Shown: positions 1-9,797 of the stretch, piece by piece
Position numbering within the stretch: the stretch's first letter is position 1
Layout: each line of letters starts with the position of its first letter
DNA from: Aquimarina rhabdastrellae
GTDB taxonomy: Bacteria; Bacteroidota; Bacteroidia; Flavobacteriales; Flavobacteriaceae
Direction of reading: 5' to 3'
Length of the DNA: 64,000 nt
NCBI GenBank assembly: GCA_947387485.1
Contig: CANDNT010000001.1
Location: 806,001-870,000, forward strand
Made by a program: the position numbers and the translations under genes
Notes under the pieces: generated by a model
Seen by the model: only the letters and a program-made list of their open reading frames with translations
Told to the model about the DNA's origin: nothing
Database searches by the model: none

Positions 1-560
1 ATTTCGTTATTCTCACAATACTTCTCAACATCTAACTTATCTTCTGTTTCAAAGGCATTTTGCCAAGAAGTTCCAAAACCAAAACCACCATGTAAATTTC
101 TAATGTACATTACTCCATTTTTCTTAAATAGTTTTCTAGTACTTTCTGAAAGATCTGACAAAAGTAATCGACTATCTGCTATTGCTGTACTCCCTCCTGT
201 TTCAGCAGGAATTTCACAACAAAAAAACAGAAAACTTGGCCAAGAATTGCTGTAAGAAAGTTCATTATGTAAGGAGATAAATTCTTCTGGAGGGTATTCT
301 GTTGAGGTATATACTTTATTCTGCAATTTAGTTCTTGGTGAAGTTCCATCTAAATAATTTAAGGAACTACCCGGAAATGCATTCACACATTCTTCTAACT
401 TTTCTGGGGTATTTATTTCGAATGATTTAAACAGGATTACACCATTTTTAGATAATAATATTTTTAGTTCATTTGATTTCTTATTTAACAATTCTGGTAA
501 ACTTTTAATTTCACTAGTTTCTTTCTCCCATATAAATGGGAAAGGCGATTTAGATTTCAT
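1..560 (-). CDS. TauD/SyrP-like Fe(II)/2-oxoglutarate dioxygenase, C-terminus cut by window edge
   Basis: The reading frame is open from an ATG at 560 to the left window edge, about 186 residues. An in-frame stop lies about 15 codons upstream and no other ATG intervenes, which fixes the start. The fragment has the N-terminal half of a TauD/TfdA-fold oxygenase. H98-N99-E100 fits the first two iron ligands of the HxE subgroup, to which the peptide-tailoring Asn hydroxylase AsnO belongs. It is followed by the P-A-E-T-G-G-S-T stretch and A-D-S-R seen in SyrP-like proteins. The last His ligand and the 2-oxoglutarate-binding Arg lie outside the window. Relatives in NRPS loci hydroxylate the beta carbon of Asp, Asn or Arg, free or carrier-bound. 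As the last gene seen in the cluster, it probably hydroxylates an Asp or Asn of the product. The family call is good; the substrate is inferred. Confidence 0.8.
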   Translation of the reverse strand, partial: MKSKSPFPFIWEKETSEIKSLPELLNKKSNELKILLSKNGVILFKSFEINTPEKLEECVNAFPGSSLNYLDGTSPRTKLQNKVYTSTEYPPEEFISLHNELSYSNSWPSFLFFCCEIPAETGGSTAIADSRLLLSDLSESTRKLFKKNGVMYIRNLHGGFGFGTSWQNAFETEDKLDVEKYCENNE

Positions 561-596
561 TTCGTATTTGATTTTTATAGAATTAAGTATAGAATA

Positions 597-628
597 ATTC
601 CTTTATTTTGAATATTGATAAAAGGAAT
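597..628. other. AT-rich stem-loop between receptor and dioxygenase genes
   Basis: The arms at 597-606 and 618-628 pair through ATTCCTTT/AAAGGAAT, plus a TAT/ATA extension with one bulged base, around a loop of about 11 nt. It lies in the 155 bp gap between the receptor stop (716) and the dioxygenase start (560). No clear T-run follows on the minus strand. It could be an mRNA-end or processing hairpin, or chance in AT-rich DNA. Confidence 0.3.
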
Positions 629-715
629 GAATTTATAAACAAACTTAGTTATTGAGAAATATTGTAAGCTAGTCATGGGAATAATTCATCTTTTATATCT
701 GGATTAAATATCTCT

Positions 716-3109
716 TTAATTTCCTGATCGTTTAAGCTCCTCTTTATTTCCTGATCGTTGACTACCACCTCTTATTTTATTATTCCCAAAACTATACGAT
801 ACATTAAATCTAACCGATCTCCTACTATAATCTGCATTTATAACACTCTTAACTCCATTAACTACTGAAACTAAGTTTTGTGCTCTTGAATCATTAAAAA
901 TATCATTAAATACAACTCCGAATTTTAGTTTATTTTTAAAAAATGACTGATTCATTCCTATATCTAATCTAGATGTTGCCCCTCTATCTATCAGTAAGCT
1001 CTTATACCTTGAATTATAATAATAATTTAATTGTAATTTCGTATTTTTTCCAATTGAAAAGCTATTATTTGAAGAAAAGTAAAATTGGAAACCACTTAAA
1101 ATTTCTGTATCAATATCTACAAGAGTTTTTCCACTAGCTCTAATTAAATAAACAGAGCTATTTGTTTTCCACCAAGAATTAATCGTTGAATTGAATATTT
1201 CTCCAATACCATAATTATAGAATCTAAAGAAGTTTAATGGTTCTCTTAAAACTGTATTATCTGAAGTGTCTGGAATATTAACATAATTATACCCATTATC
1301 AGTTACAATTAGATAAACATTTGTACTAAACTTATTTTTGTAAGAATATGTCAAATCATATGCATCTGTAAAAGAAGGATTTAAAAAAGGGTTTCCTTGA
1401 ATTATTAAATTACTATTCTGGTATCTATATGGATTAAGTTCGTTAAACTGGGGTCTATCTATTCTTTTTCCATAATAAAAATTAATAGAGTTAATCTCAT
1501 TAAATTGGTAATCTGCATATAATGATGGAAATAATTTTAAGTAATCAAATTTATTCATTTGTCCATTTATCGATATACCTTCGTTATAGGTGTTTTCTAG
1601 CCTCAAACCTAGTTGTAAACTTAATTTTTCCCCCACATCTTTATTTCCATTTAAATAGGCTGCAAAAGTTTTTTCTTCAAATGTAAATTGATCTTTTAAA
1701 TTATCATTTTCAATCTCATTTTCTGCTGTCCCTCCAAAAGAAGTATTATTTGATTTAGAATCTATAAGACTATATTTTCCTCCATAAGATAGATTTATAA
1801 ATGAAGTAGGATGTTCTACATCTATATTAATACTTCTATTCTCTATACCTAACAAGGAAAAATCTCTTCTATAAATATCTTGATCACCAATTAAATTCAT
1901 ATTAGAATCAAATTCATTACTGACTGTTTCGTAATTCTTTTTTGATTCAAAATCAAAATAATCTAAGTCTAAAGAAACTCTTCTTCCTAAAGTATCTAGC
2001 TTATAAATTACATGTGTATTGAATGAATGATTTTTATTATCATTATCAAAATACTGATTACCAACAACTATAGTATTAATTGAGCTGGTATTATCAAAGT
2101 CTGTTGTTCTAACTTCTGAATCTATGAGATCTGGATCATTATATCTTCCTGAATACTGTACTCCTACAGATAAATTATTAGTAAAGTCATAATCTAAGGT
2201 AAATCGTCCTGTAATATCATCATTTGTTTTTCTGCTCACCGACCTCAATTCCGTTCTAGAGTTTTGATAAATAAAATCGATATTTTCAAAGGCCTTAACA
2301 GCTCCTTTTCTTCCATTTAAATTAATTGTAAAACTTAATTTTTCTTTGTTATATACGAAATTATTCGACAAGTTTCCAAAACTATATCTATTCTGATCAA
2401 AGATCAAAGATGTTGAATTATTCCAAGAATTGCTTTTTGCTTTTTTTAAAATTATATTGATTAGCCCTCCATTTCCTTGAGCTTCATATTTTGCTGGAGG
2501 ATTTTTTATAACTTCAATACTTTTAATTGAAGATCCTGGTATCGAATTAAGATAAGTTATTAAATCTTCTCCACTTAAATTGATAATTCTATCATTTATC
2601 ATTATCCTTGAAGCTCCTCGACCTAATATATTGATAACATTATCTTGAATTAAAATACCAGGGGCTGTATTAATAGCATTAATTGCATCTCCACTACTTG
2701 CTATTATATTATTTTCTATATTTAGAACAATCCTATCTGTTTTATATTCTATCACTTTCTTTTCTGCATTAATAACTACCTCATCAAGATATTGAGCATC
2801 TTCTTTTAATATAATTGTTCCCAAATCAATATCTTTTTCGAACTGTTTTGTAGTTAAATCAATAACTTTTTTTTCAAACCCTATAAAACTAATAACAACT
2901 GTTTTTACATCTATTATATCAGAAATTATAAATTTTCCTTGTTCATCTGTTATAGTTCCATTTATAGTTTTGTTCTTAATATCTTTTAACTCCACACTAG
3001 CAAATACTACAGGAGAATCACCGTCTATTACAGTACCTTTTATTTTAATTTGTGTTATCCCAATAATTGGTAATAATAGTAAGACTATTAAAATTTTCAG
3101 TTTTATCAT
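716..3109 (-). CDS. TonB-dependent outer-membrane receptor (OMP_b-brl family)
   Basis: This 797-residue protein starts with a hydrophobic signal peptide (about residues 1-20, ending near G-I-T-Q). A carboxypeptidase-regulatory-like beta-sandwich follows at about 22-105, opening with K-G-T-V-I-D-G. Next comes a plug domain (about 110-225, with N-T-A-P-G-I-L-I, I-N-D-R and V-I-K-N-P-P-A-K-Y), then a long beta-barrel to about 775. The basic tail after S-Y-S-F-G-N-N-K is common in this Bacteroidota receptor family. Such receptors import ligands across the outer membrane using TonB energy. No SusD partner is adjacent, so a polysaccharide utilisation role is unlikely. It lies 56 bp downstream of the last NRPS gene on the same strand. 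It may take up the peptide product or its metal complex, or serve export or self-protection. The ligand is inferred only from context. Confidence 0.88.
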   Translation of the reverse strand: MIKLKILIVLLLLPIIGITQIKIKGTVIDGDSPVVFASVELKDIKNKTINGTITDEQGKFIISDIIDVKTVVISFIGFEKKVIDLTTKQFEKDIDLGTIILKEDAQYLDEVVINAEKKVIEYKTDRIVLNIENNIIASSGDAINAINTAPGILIQDNVINILGRGASRIMINDRIINLSGEDLITYLNSIPGSSIKSIEVIKNPPAKYEAQGNGGLINIILKKAKSNSWNNSTSLIFDQNRYSFGNLSNNFVYNKEKLSFTINLNGRKGAVKAFENIDFIYQNSRTELRSVSRKTNDDITGRFTLDYDFTNNLSVGVQYSGRYNDPDLIDSEVRTTDFDNTSSINTIVVGNQYFDNDNKNHSFNTHVIYKLDTLGRRVSLDLDYFDFESKKNYETVSNEFDSNMNLIGDQDIYRRDFSLLGIENRSINIDVEHPTSFINLSYGGKYSLIDSKSNNTSFGGTAENEIENDNLKDQFTFEEKTFAAYLNGNKDVGEKLSLQLGLRLENTYNEGISINGQMNKFDYLKLFPSLYADYQFNEINSINFYYGKRIDRPQFNELNPYRYQNSNLIIQGNPFLNPSFTDAYDLTYSYKNKFSTNVYLIVTDNGYNYVNIPDTSDNTVLREPLNFFRFYNYGIGEIFNSTINSWWKTNSSVYLIRASGKTLVDIDTEILSGFQFYFSSNNSFSIGKNTKLQLNYYYNSRYKSLLIDRGATSRLDIGMNQSFFKNKLKFGVVFNDIFNDSRAQNLVSVVNGVKSVINADYSRRSVRFNVSYSFGNNKIRGGSQRSGNKEELKRSGN

Positions 3110-3165
3110 TTAATTTGATTATTTATGTTTAATTATGTTGATTTATTTTAATGAATATAAAAGTT

Positions 3166-6100
3166 TTAGGATGTTACACTTTCTCCTTTTAATTTTATTA
3201 TATTCAAAGAATTTCGCAGGTCAATTTTATCATTAAACATTTCTTTATTTGTTCGTATATCAATCAATATTTCATCTTTATATACTATACACTTCATGTG
3301 AAGATTAGCTTTACTATCTGACTTTTCGTAAGAAATTTTATGATAATTAGAACTTTTTAATATTTCATCCTCTCTCAATTGAAAATTAATTACAGAGGCA
3401 TCATATTCATCTATTTTAATTCCAGATTCAATAAAGAAATCTTCAACTATCATTTCATAAGGAATTATCTGATGTGGATAAAGTTCTATATAATTTTGAT
3501 ATAACTTATTAAGAAATAAATCAAAGTCTTCGTCATTATGAGATCTAAATGACATAGGAATAAGACTATTCATTACTCCAATAAATTTATCCCCTTCAAA
3601 ATATTCTAAATAGGCATCTCTAGAAGTAGTTAAAATATTTTGGAATTTAAGTGAATTACTTGGTAAAAGACTTAGTAAATAATGATGAAAACCTATAAAT
3701 AATGTAAATATGGAATGATTACTATCCGCAGCATATTTTTTAAGATCTTCAACTTCTTCTTTCTTTAACACAACTTGCTGATAAACGACATCATAACTAT
3801 TTTTTTCTATATTATTCGACTTGAATTTTTCTTCATGTGAAGAAAACTCTTCTTTTAGTTTATTTTTCCAAAATTCTCTACTTAAATTTCCTTTTGGTGA
3901 ATTCAGAAAATCAGCTTGCCATCTTGAATAATTAAAATTATGAATATGGTTTATTTTTGGTTTTCTATTGTGTAAGAAAAAATCTTCTATATCTTTTCTT
4001 AAAATTTGATTAGAATACATATCAGTTATAGCATGACTTACATCTATTACAACACCGATGTTTTCCTTTTGATTATCTAAATCAACAATAAATACTCTTA
4101 TCAACTCTCCAGAAAAAAAATCAAATGGATACAAAAATAATGAAGTGTTCTGCAATTGATCTTCTTCTATTTGCTTAAACAATATTTTTACATCATCTCT
4201 ATCTACTAACTCCTGATATATTTGATTATTAGATTTATAAAATCTAGTACAAAGTGATGGATAGTTAGAGATGAATGATCTAAATCTATTCTCTAATATT
4301 TCTCCATTCTGTTTAGGAATACTATAAGGTCCAAAAACACCATGAGCGTTATGATTCTTTAACGCAAGCTTTTGGTTTTCTGAAATCAAAACTTTATGCT
4401 CTGTATCTATCTTTTTAAAGTCCTCTACACTAGTAAACTTTTTGTCCAAAATAGTTATTTTTGAGTTATTTTTAATGTAAGTACTTATATCCCTTATAGT
4501 ACGATATTTAAATATATCTTTTACTTTATATTCTAAGCCTTCTTTTTTACTATTTATTATGATTTTCATTGCTTTTAAGGAATTCCCTCCTAGACTAAAA
4601 AAATCATCTATAATACCTATTTCATCTATTTGTAAAATTTCTTTCCATATTTTTACCAATTTATACTCTTCTTCAGTTTGTGGCTCAACAAACATATTTT
4701 CATCAACAATCTGGTCATAATCAAAATTCAATAATTTACTTTTATCTACTTTACCATTTAATGTTAACGGAAGTCTTTCTAAATCAAAGAATTTATTAGG
4801 AATCATATAATTAGGTAAAAACTCTTCTAAATAAGACCTTAACTTTGATGTGCTTATAGCTTTATTCGTTACTAGATATGCTTCTAAATTTTTTTCATTA
4901 GATCTTATATCATTAATAACAACAGCTGCAGAATTAATACCTAAATATTGATTAATAATACTTTCTATCTCTCCTAATTCAATTCTATAACCGTTTAATT
5001 TTTGTTGATTATCTTTTCTGCCTATAAATTGTATATTATCATCTTCTAGAAAATATCCAAGATCTCCTGTTCTATATAATTTACTATTATTACTAAAAGG
5101 ATTATCTATAAATTTTTGAGATGTGAGCTCTTCTCTGTTTAAATATCCACGAGCAATGCCACTACCTCCTACACAAATCTCACCAATTGCTCCTTTTATT
5201 TGTTGCTGTAAATTTTCAGATAAAATAAATATGTCGGTATTACGTATAGGTTTACCTATATTAATTTTCTCTTTAGAAATTACCTCAAATACAGTACAAC
5301 CTACAGTTGATTCTGTTGGTCCATATTCATTAAATATTTTAATTTTCGGTTTTTTTTCTTGTAATGTTGTTACATGCACAGGTAATAATTCTTCCCCTCC
5401 AACAATTACAAGCTCAAGTGCAGAAAAATCTATTTCTAATTCATTCAATACTATAATGTGAGCTGGTGTTAACTTTATACAAGAAATAGGTTTTTCAAAA
5501 TACCATTTTAAGTTTTCGCTAACATCTTTAAAGCTGGATATATATAGTGTACCTCCAGAGATAATAGGTAAGAACAAACTTGTAATGGTTAAATCAAAGG
5601 ATAAGGATGTAAATAAACCAAAATTATAATTCTTCAGTTCGCTATTTAATAAATAATAATCTCTAGCCCAAATAAGGTAGTTTGATAATGAATTATGTTC
5701 AATCATGACTCCCTTTGGTTTTCCTGTACTTCCAGATGTATATATTACATAAGCTAATTCTTTATACAAATCTTCATTCTCTAACTGTATTTCTTTAGTA
5801 ATATCATAATCAAACTCTATATCAATAGCCATGATAGCTCCATCATAAAAGTCTATATCAAACATATATTCTGATACTGTAATCATTAGATCTAGATTAG
5901 CATCTTCGACCATATATTCTTTTCGTTCTAATGGATAGTTAATATCAATAGGTACATATATTCCTCCTGCTTTTAATATTCCTAAAATTGATAAAACAGA
6001 CCAAATACTATTATCTATTAAAACTCCAACTAGAGCACCTCTTTCAATATTATAACTGTCTTTTAAAAAAACTGCTAATTGATCAACAATATTTTTGAGT

Positions 6101-7800
6101 TCTTGATAATTAATATCTTGTTGCCTACTACTTAAAGCAACTTTTTCTGGATTCCTCAACACTTGTTCCTCAAGTAACTGAATTACAGTTAGATTCTCAG
6201 AACAAGAAGGTATTACAACCTTATCTTTTATAGTATTAGCCTGATGAGAATTGTAAGTAGAAAAATCTATTTCTTCTATTTTTCTTTCAGGCGTATTCAA
6301 TAAATTATTTAATAAAACTTTATAATTGGCAATCAAATCTATCATTGCCTCTTTTTCATAAATGTCTGAATTAAATTTTAGATTCAAAGAAAGGTAATCT
6401 CCCTTTTCTTCAAAATGAAACTCAAGATCATACTTTACTGTTTGTTCTCCACTACCTCTAATATTAGATACTTCTTTTTCATTAAACTGGAAAGTTTCAA
6501 TTTCTTTATTGGTGTTATGAAAATCTAATAAAACGTTAAATAGTGGATTTCCACTGAGGTCATAATTTAATTCTAAATCCTCCAATATCGCATCAAAAGG
6601 ATAAGATTGATATTCATAAGCTTCTAAAACATTATCTCTTACCTTTTCAAGAAAAACACGAAAAGATTCCTTTTCATCTATAATATTTCTATTAACCAAG
6701 GTATTTAAATAAAAGCCTATTTGATCTATTAATTCATGATTATCTCTTTCTGCTATTGGAGTTCCAATTATAATATCCTTTTCAAGTGTATACTTATAGA
6801 ACAGGATATTTAAACTAGTCAAAACTCCTATAAAAATACTACACCTTTCTTCTTTTGTAACCTCTTTTAAAAGAGATGTTACTTTGGCTGGAATTAGAGT
6901 TTGTAAACTATATCCATTATATGTTTTTGTTCTAGGTCGTATTTTTTTATTTGGTAATTGTAAATAAGGTATATCATTAGATAATTTATCAATCCAATAC
7001 TTCCTTTCTTTTTCAAACTTATTTAAACTCAAATTCTCAAATTCCCAACAAGCATAATCCTTGTATTGAATTTTAAGTTCAGTTAAACTTGGTTTAATAT
7101 TATTTATAAACGATTGATAATATTCTAAAACATCTCGAACTAATATATTTTGTGACCATCCATCACTAATTATATGATGAATATTAGCGTATAAGACATA
7201 TTTATTTTCTACCAAATGAAATAAACACACTCTTAATAAAGGTCCTTTTTCTAAATCAAAAGGGGTAATCCTATCCTTCTTTACATATTCTTCAAACATC
7301 GATTGGCCTTGCTCCATATTTCTATAGTCAAAATAATCAATATTAAAATTCAATTCATCTTTCTCTAATATCCATTGTCTTACCTCTCCTTTTGAGTCTT
7401 CTCTAAATACTGTTCTAAGTATTTCATGCCTTTCTATAGTACTTTCAATCGATTCAAACAAATAATCTAAATCATATTCTCCTTCTAACACATTAGTTGA
7501 TGGCATATTATAAACTTGTGATACCCCTTCTACTTGACAGGTTAACCACAACCTTTTTTGAGCAGATGAAAGAGGGTAATTTTCTAATTTTTCTGAAGGA
7601 GATATTAGTTGTTTTTTGGTATTTTCTAATGATTTTAAATACACAATTATATCCTCTTTGTTAGATTTTAATTTTACCAATAAATCTTGCGGTATTTTTT
7701 TTTGAAAGGAAATAATTTCAATATTTTCATCTTTATTCAATACTAATTCAATTTCTTCTTCTTTTAAACTAGCTATTAGATTCTTAACCTCAGTATACAT
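3166..7800 (-). CDS. NRPS, final module: docking-C-A(Asn)-T plus terminal condensation-like domain
   Basis: This 1544-residue synthetase probably acts last. Residues 1-58 resemble the TubC docking domain. A C domain follows (about 72-510; H208-H209-I-I-S-D-G), then an A domain (about 540-1045; core Y-T-S-G-S-T-G near 685; N-G-K-V-D-K near 1015) and a T domain with phosphopantetheine Ser1074 in G-G-N-S. The A-domain code read by eye is DLTKIGEVGK, one change from the known Asn code DLTKLGEVGK. Residues about 1150-1544 form a divergent condensation-like domain. Its active-site motif is S1255-H1256-A-I-T-D1260-M: the second His and the Asp of HHxxxDG are kept, but the first His and the Gly are not. 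There is no thioesterase or reductase. Terminal C-like domains can release chains by cyclisation or by condensation with an amine or alcohol, so this is the best release candidate. The protein lacks the hydrophobic C-terminal tail of the upstream synthetases, as expected for the end of the line. Confidence 0.92.
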   Translation of the reverse strand: MYTEVKNLIASLKEEEIELVLNKDENIEIISFQKKIPQDLLVKLKSNKEDIIVYLKSLENTKKQLISPSEKLENYPLSSAQKRLWLTCQVEGVSQVYNMPSTNVLEGEYDLDYLFESIESTIERHEILRTVFREDSKGEVRQWILEKDELNFNIDYFDYRNMEQGQSMFEEYVKKDRITPFDLEKGPLLRVCLFHLVENKYVLYANIHHIISDGWSQNILVRDVLEYYQSFINNIKPSLTELKIQYKDYACWEFENLSLNKFEKERKYWIDKLSNDIPYLQLPNKKIRPRTKTYNGYSLQTLIPAKVTSLLKEVTKEERCSIFIGVLTSLNILFYKYTLEKDIIIGTPIAERDNHELIDQIGFYLNTLVNRNIIDEKESFRVFLEKVRDNVLEAYEYQSYPFDAILEDLELNYDLSGNPLFNVLLDFHNTNKEIETFQFNEKEVSNIRGSGEQTVKYDLEFHFEEKGDYLSLNLKFNSDIYEKEAMIDLIANYKVLLNNLLNTPERKIEEIDFSTYNSHQANTIKDKVVIPSCSENLTVIQLLEEQVLRNPEKVALSSRQQDINYQELKNIVDQLAVFLKDSYNIERGALVGVLIDNSIWSVLSILGILKAGGIYVPIDINYPLERKEYMVEDANLDLMITVSEYMFDIDFYDGAIMAIDIEFDYDITKEIQLENEDLYKELAYVIYTSGSTGKPKGVMIEHNSLSNYLIWARDYYLLNSELKNYNFGLFTSLSFDLTITSLFLPIISGGTLYISSFKDVSENLKWYFEKPISCIKLTPAHIIVLNELEIDFSALELVIVGGEELLPVHVTTLQEKKPKIKIFNEYGPTESTVGCTVFEVISKEKINIGKPIRNTDIFILSENLQQQIKGAIGEICVGGSGIARGYLNREELTSQKFIDNPFSNNSKLYRTGDLGYFLEDDNIQFIGRKDNQQKLNGYRIELGEIESIINQYLGINSAAVVINDIRSNEKNLEAYLVTNKAISTSKLRSYLEEFLPNYMIPNKFFDLERLPLTLNGKVDKSKLLNFDYDQIVDENMFVEPQTEEEYKLVKIWKEILQIDEIGIIDDFFSLGGNSLKAMKIIINSKKEGLEYKVKDIFKYRTIRDISTYIKNNSKITILDKKFTSVEDFKKIDTEHKVLISENQKLALKNHNAHGVFGPYSIPKQNGEILENRFRSFISNYPSLCTRFYKSNNQIYQELVDRDDVKILFKQIEEDQLQNTSLFLYPFDFFSGELIRVFIVDLDNQKENIGVVIDVSHAITDMYSNQILRKDIEDFFLHNRKPKINHIHNFNYSRWQADFLNSPKGNLSREFWKNKLKEEFSSHEEKFKSNNIEKNSYDVVYQQVVLKKEEVEDLKKYAADSNHSIFTLFIGFHHYLLSLLPSNSLKFQNILTTSRDAYLEYFEGDKFIGVMNSLIPMSFRSHNDEDFDLFLNKLYQNYIELYPHQIIPYEMIVEDFFIESGIKIDEYDASVINFQLREDEILKSSNYHKISYEKSDSKANLHMKCIVYKDEILIDIRTNKEMFNDKIDLRNSLNIIKLKGESVTS

Positions 7801-7826
7801 AATTCAATCACTTTATTTTTAAAACA

Positions 7827-9431
7827 CTAATATTCAATTGTTTTCTCCCCAAACAGTCGTTCTGCTTCAATATTATTTTTATTACATTTATCTACCAATC
7901 TATTTGACTCTACAATTGGCCTTGACTCATCTGTATACTTAATTGAACTTATAAATTCTAACCAAGGTTCTAATCCCATTGCATAAACAAATACATTTTT
8001 AGGATTAAAAACATCAATTAGAGCATTTCCTTGATCATAATTACATCCTGCTAACCTTCTAGATTGATCCATATCTCTATCCATTTTTTCGGTTAGCAAT
8101 GGACCATAAAGCCAAGTTAAAGGAGCTCCATCACACTCCATTCCAAGAAAAACCACATCTACATCTCCCATTATATCATGAACTTTGGTATAAATTTCAG
8201 GTTGTATATTGCAGGAATCTGCTGCAAATAAAATTTTCAATTTATTATGAAGTTCTACATGAAAACAAAGTTTACTTCTAACATCCAGATCAGAATGTTC
8301 TCCCAAAAATGGTAAGCCAGTAATCATACATCTATCCATATTAATGGATTCCATATCATCTAATTCTATCACATTGTTAAAACCAATATTATTTAACATT
8401 AATTTTAAATTTGGATCTTGAAGATTACCTTTACCACTACTTGGAACTACAATATTTTTAATGATATGTCTCAATTGTAAAAGAGTTTCTAACAAGACAT
8501 GATCTTGATGATTATGAGTAATAAGAACGTAATCTATCTGCTCGGGTAAATCATTAACAGTATATCTATTAACTTCTGTTTCATATCCATCATAGCTAAT
8601 AACTGGATCTACTAAAATTGATATTTCACTTGTTTCTACTAATACACATGCATGACCAAAATATCTAGTTCTTATACCGTTACCATTATATTTTAAATAA
8701 TTAGGAGGAGGTTCATTTGTAAAAAAGCTTTCAAATAACTCTCTTTGATTTGAACTTATATCTAATTTAGATGCAATTTCTTCTAAATCTCCAGGTTCTC
8801 TCTTCATTTTAAATAATTCATCTATAACATCCTCTTTAAATGGAATATCAATATGAATTAAATCTGGTTCGTTTAATCTAGGTGTACTTAAAACAAAAGA
8901 TCTATCATTGTCTGCATTTATTAACTGTAAAGAAATAGACTGTGATGACTCATCATAATATTCACTTTTATATAGTAATGCTTCAAAAAATCTATAATTA
9001 GGTTGGTTATTAAGATCATAATATAGTTCAACAAAGCCTTTAAGTTTCTCTGGAATTTTATTATATAAAGACTCCATAGAGTAGCCTTTTGCCTCATCTT
9101 GTAATAAATTATTCAATTCATGAATATCATTATTAAACTCGAGCATATTTGCTCTTTTTTCAACCGTTTCATTATACAATTCCTTTATTTCTGGCACTCT
9201 ATCACTTCCATAGTTGATAAAAGGTCCTCCTAACATTTCTGGTTTTTTTACTGCAGCAATATGAATTTTAGAATTTTTAACAAATGATTCCATAATCTTC
9301 AAATGTCTATTCTTTATATTCATTGCACTCGTTGCTGGAGATACCAAATGGGGCCATGCATACCATCTATCAATTAAAGCCTCTAAAGCTACATTCAGTT
9401 TTAAGTAATGTTCCTTTTTAGTACATTTCAT
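7827..9431 (-). CDS. CmlA-like diiron beta-hydroxylase (metallo-beta-lactamase fold)
   Basis: This 534-residue protein has an N-terminal helical/mixed domain (about 1-240, with R-W-Y-A-W-P-H near the start) and a C-terminal metallo-beta-lactamase-fold domain. The metal motif is T305-H306-N-H308-Q-D310-H311. E378-H379 follows, then D405 in A-A-D-S-C-N. Total length, two-domain layout and the extra Glu-His after the HxHxDH motif match CmlA, the chloramphenicol-pathway diiron oxygenase that beta-hydroxylates an amino acid held on an NRPS carrier domain. It is therefore unlikely to be a beta-lactamase or a type II thioesterase. It lies 26 bp upstream of the last NRPS gene and 366 bp downstream of the three-module NRPS. 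The likely substrate is a carrier-bound residue of a nearby module, perhaps Asn, Asp or the unassigned residue; the residue itself is inferred. Confidence 0.82.
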   Translation of the reverse strand: MKCTKKEHYLKLNVALEALIDRWYAWPHLVSPATSAMNIKNRHLKIMESFVKNSKIHIAAVKKPEMLGGPFINYGSDRVPEIKELYNETVEKRANMLEFNNDIHELNNLLQDEAKGYSMESLYNKIPEKLKGFVELYYDLNNQPNYRFFEALLYKSEYYDESSQSISLQLINADNDRSFVLSTPRLNEPDLIHIDIPFKEDVIDELFKMKREPGDLEEIASKLDISSNQRELFESFFTNEPPPNYLKYNGNGIRTRYFGHACVLVETSEISILVDPVISYDGYETEVNRYTVNDLPEQIDYVLITHNHQDHVLLETLLQLRHIIKNIVVPSSGKGNLQDPNLKLMLNNIGFNNVIELDDMESINMDRCMITGLPFLGEHSDLDVRSKLCFHVELHNKLKILFAADSCNIQPEIYTKVHDIMGDVDVVFLGMECDGAPLTWLYGPLLTEKMDRDMDQSRRLAGCNYDQGNALIDVFNPKNVFVYAMGLEPWLEFISSIKYTDESRPIVESNRLVDKCNKNNIEAERLFGEKTIEY

Positions 9432-9797
9432 TTTTTTAATATTAATTTGGATTGTATAATTTCTTTAATTCTTAATTGAGTAACAGAGTTATTCAATAGT
9501 CCTATTAATTTGATTTATTTATTATCACAGGTTAATTCATTTCACAACATTTCAATACTTTGTCTAATATTGATTCCCTGTTGTTCCTATGATTAAATCT
9601 AAAGAGGTCTTTATTTATATATTTTTAGTAGTATTCTTTATAGCTATAGAATGTGGATACTTTACATCCAATTCATGAAGTTCATAATCTATAGCATCTT
9701 TTTATAAGAGATTTGTTGAAAATAAGAATCCCATTTTAAGAGGACTTTCTATTAATAAGATAATATTACTGCATCATTTTTGATACCGATATATTGA
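9432..9797. other. 366 bp intergenic gap
   Basis: AT-rich spacer between the three-module NRPS stop (9798) and the CmlA-like gene start (9431). No RNA gene or full ORF is visible. On the minus strand a stop-bounded stretch without an ATG, ending at 9615, reads K-D-A-I-D-Y-E-L-H-E-L-D-V-K-Y-P-H and about eleven further residues. It could be a coding relic or chance. A promoter for the last genes could lie here, but I see no TAnnTTTG-type flavobacterial -7 element. Confidence 0.4.

Noticed and set aside
5123..5461. Plus-strand ORFs of 60-114 codons across the cluster (this one, 16648-16992, 37118-37426 and others)
   Set aside because: They lie antisense to strongly supported NRPS domains and reflect AT-rich, repeated codon patterns, with no recognisable protein features.
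7827..9431. Beta-lactamase or type II thioesterase for the metallo-beta-lactamase-fold protein
   Set aside because: Length near 530, a large N-terminal domain and the extra Glu-His after HxHxDH fit CmlA-type hydroxylases better, and there is no GxSxG.
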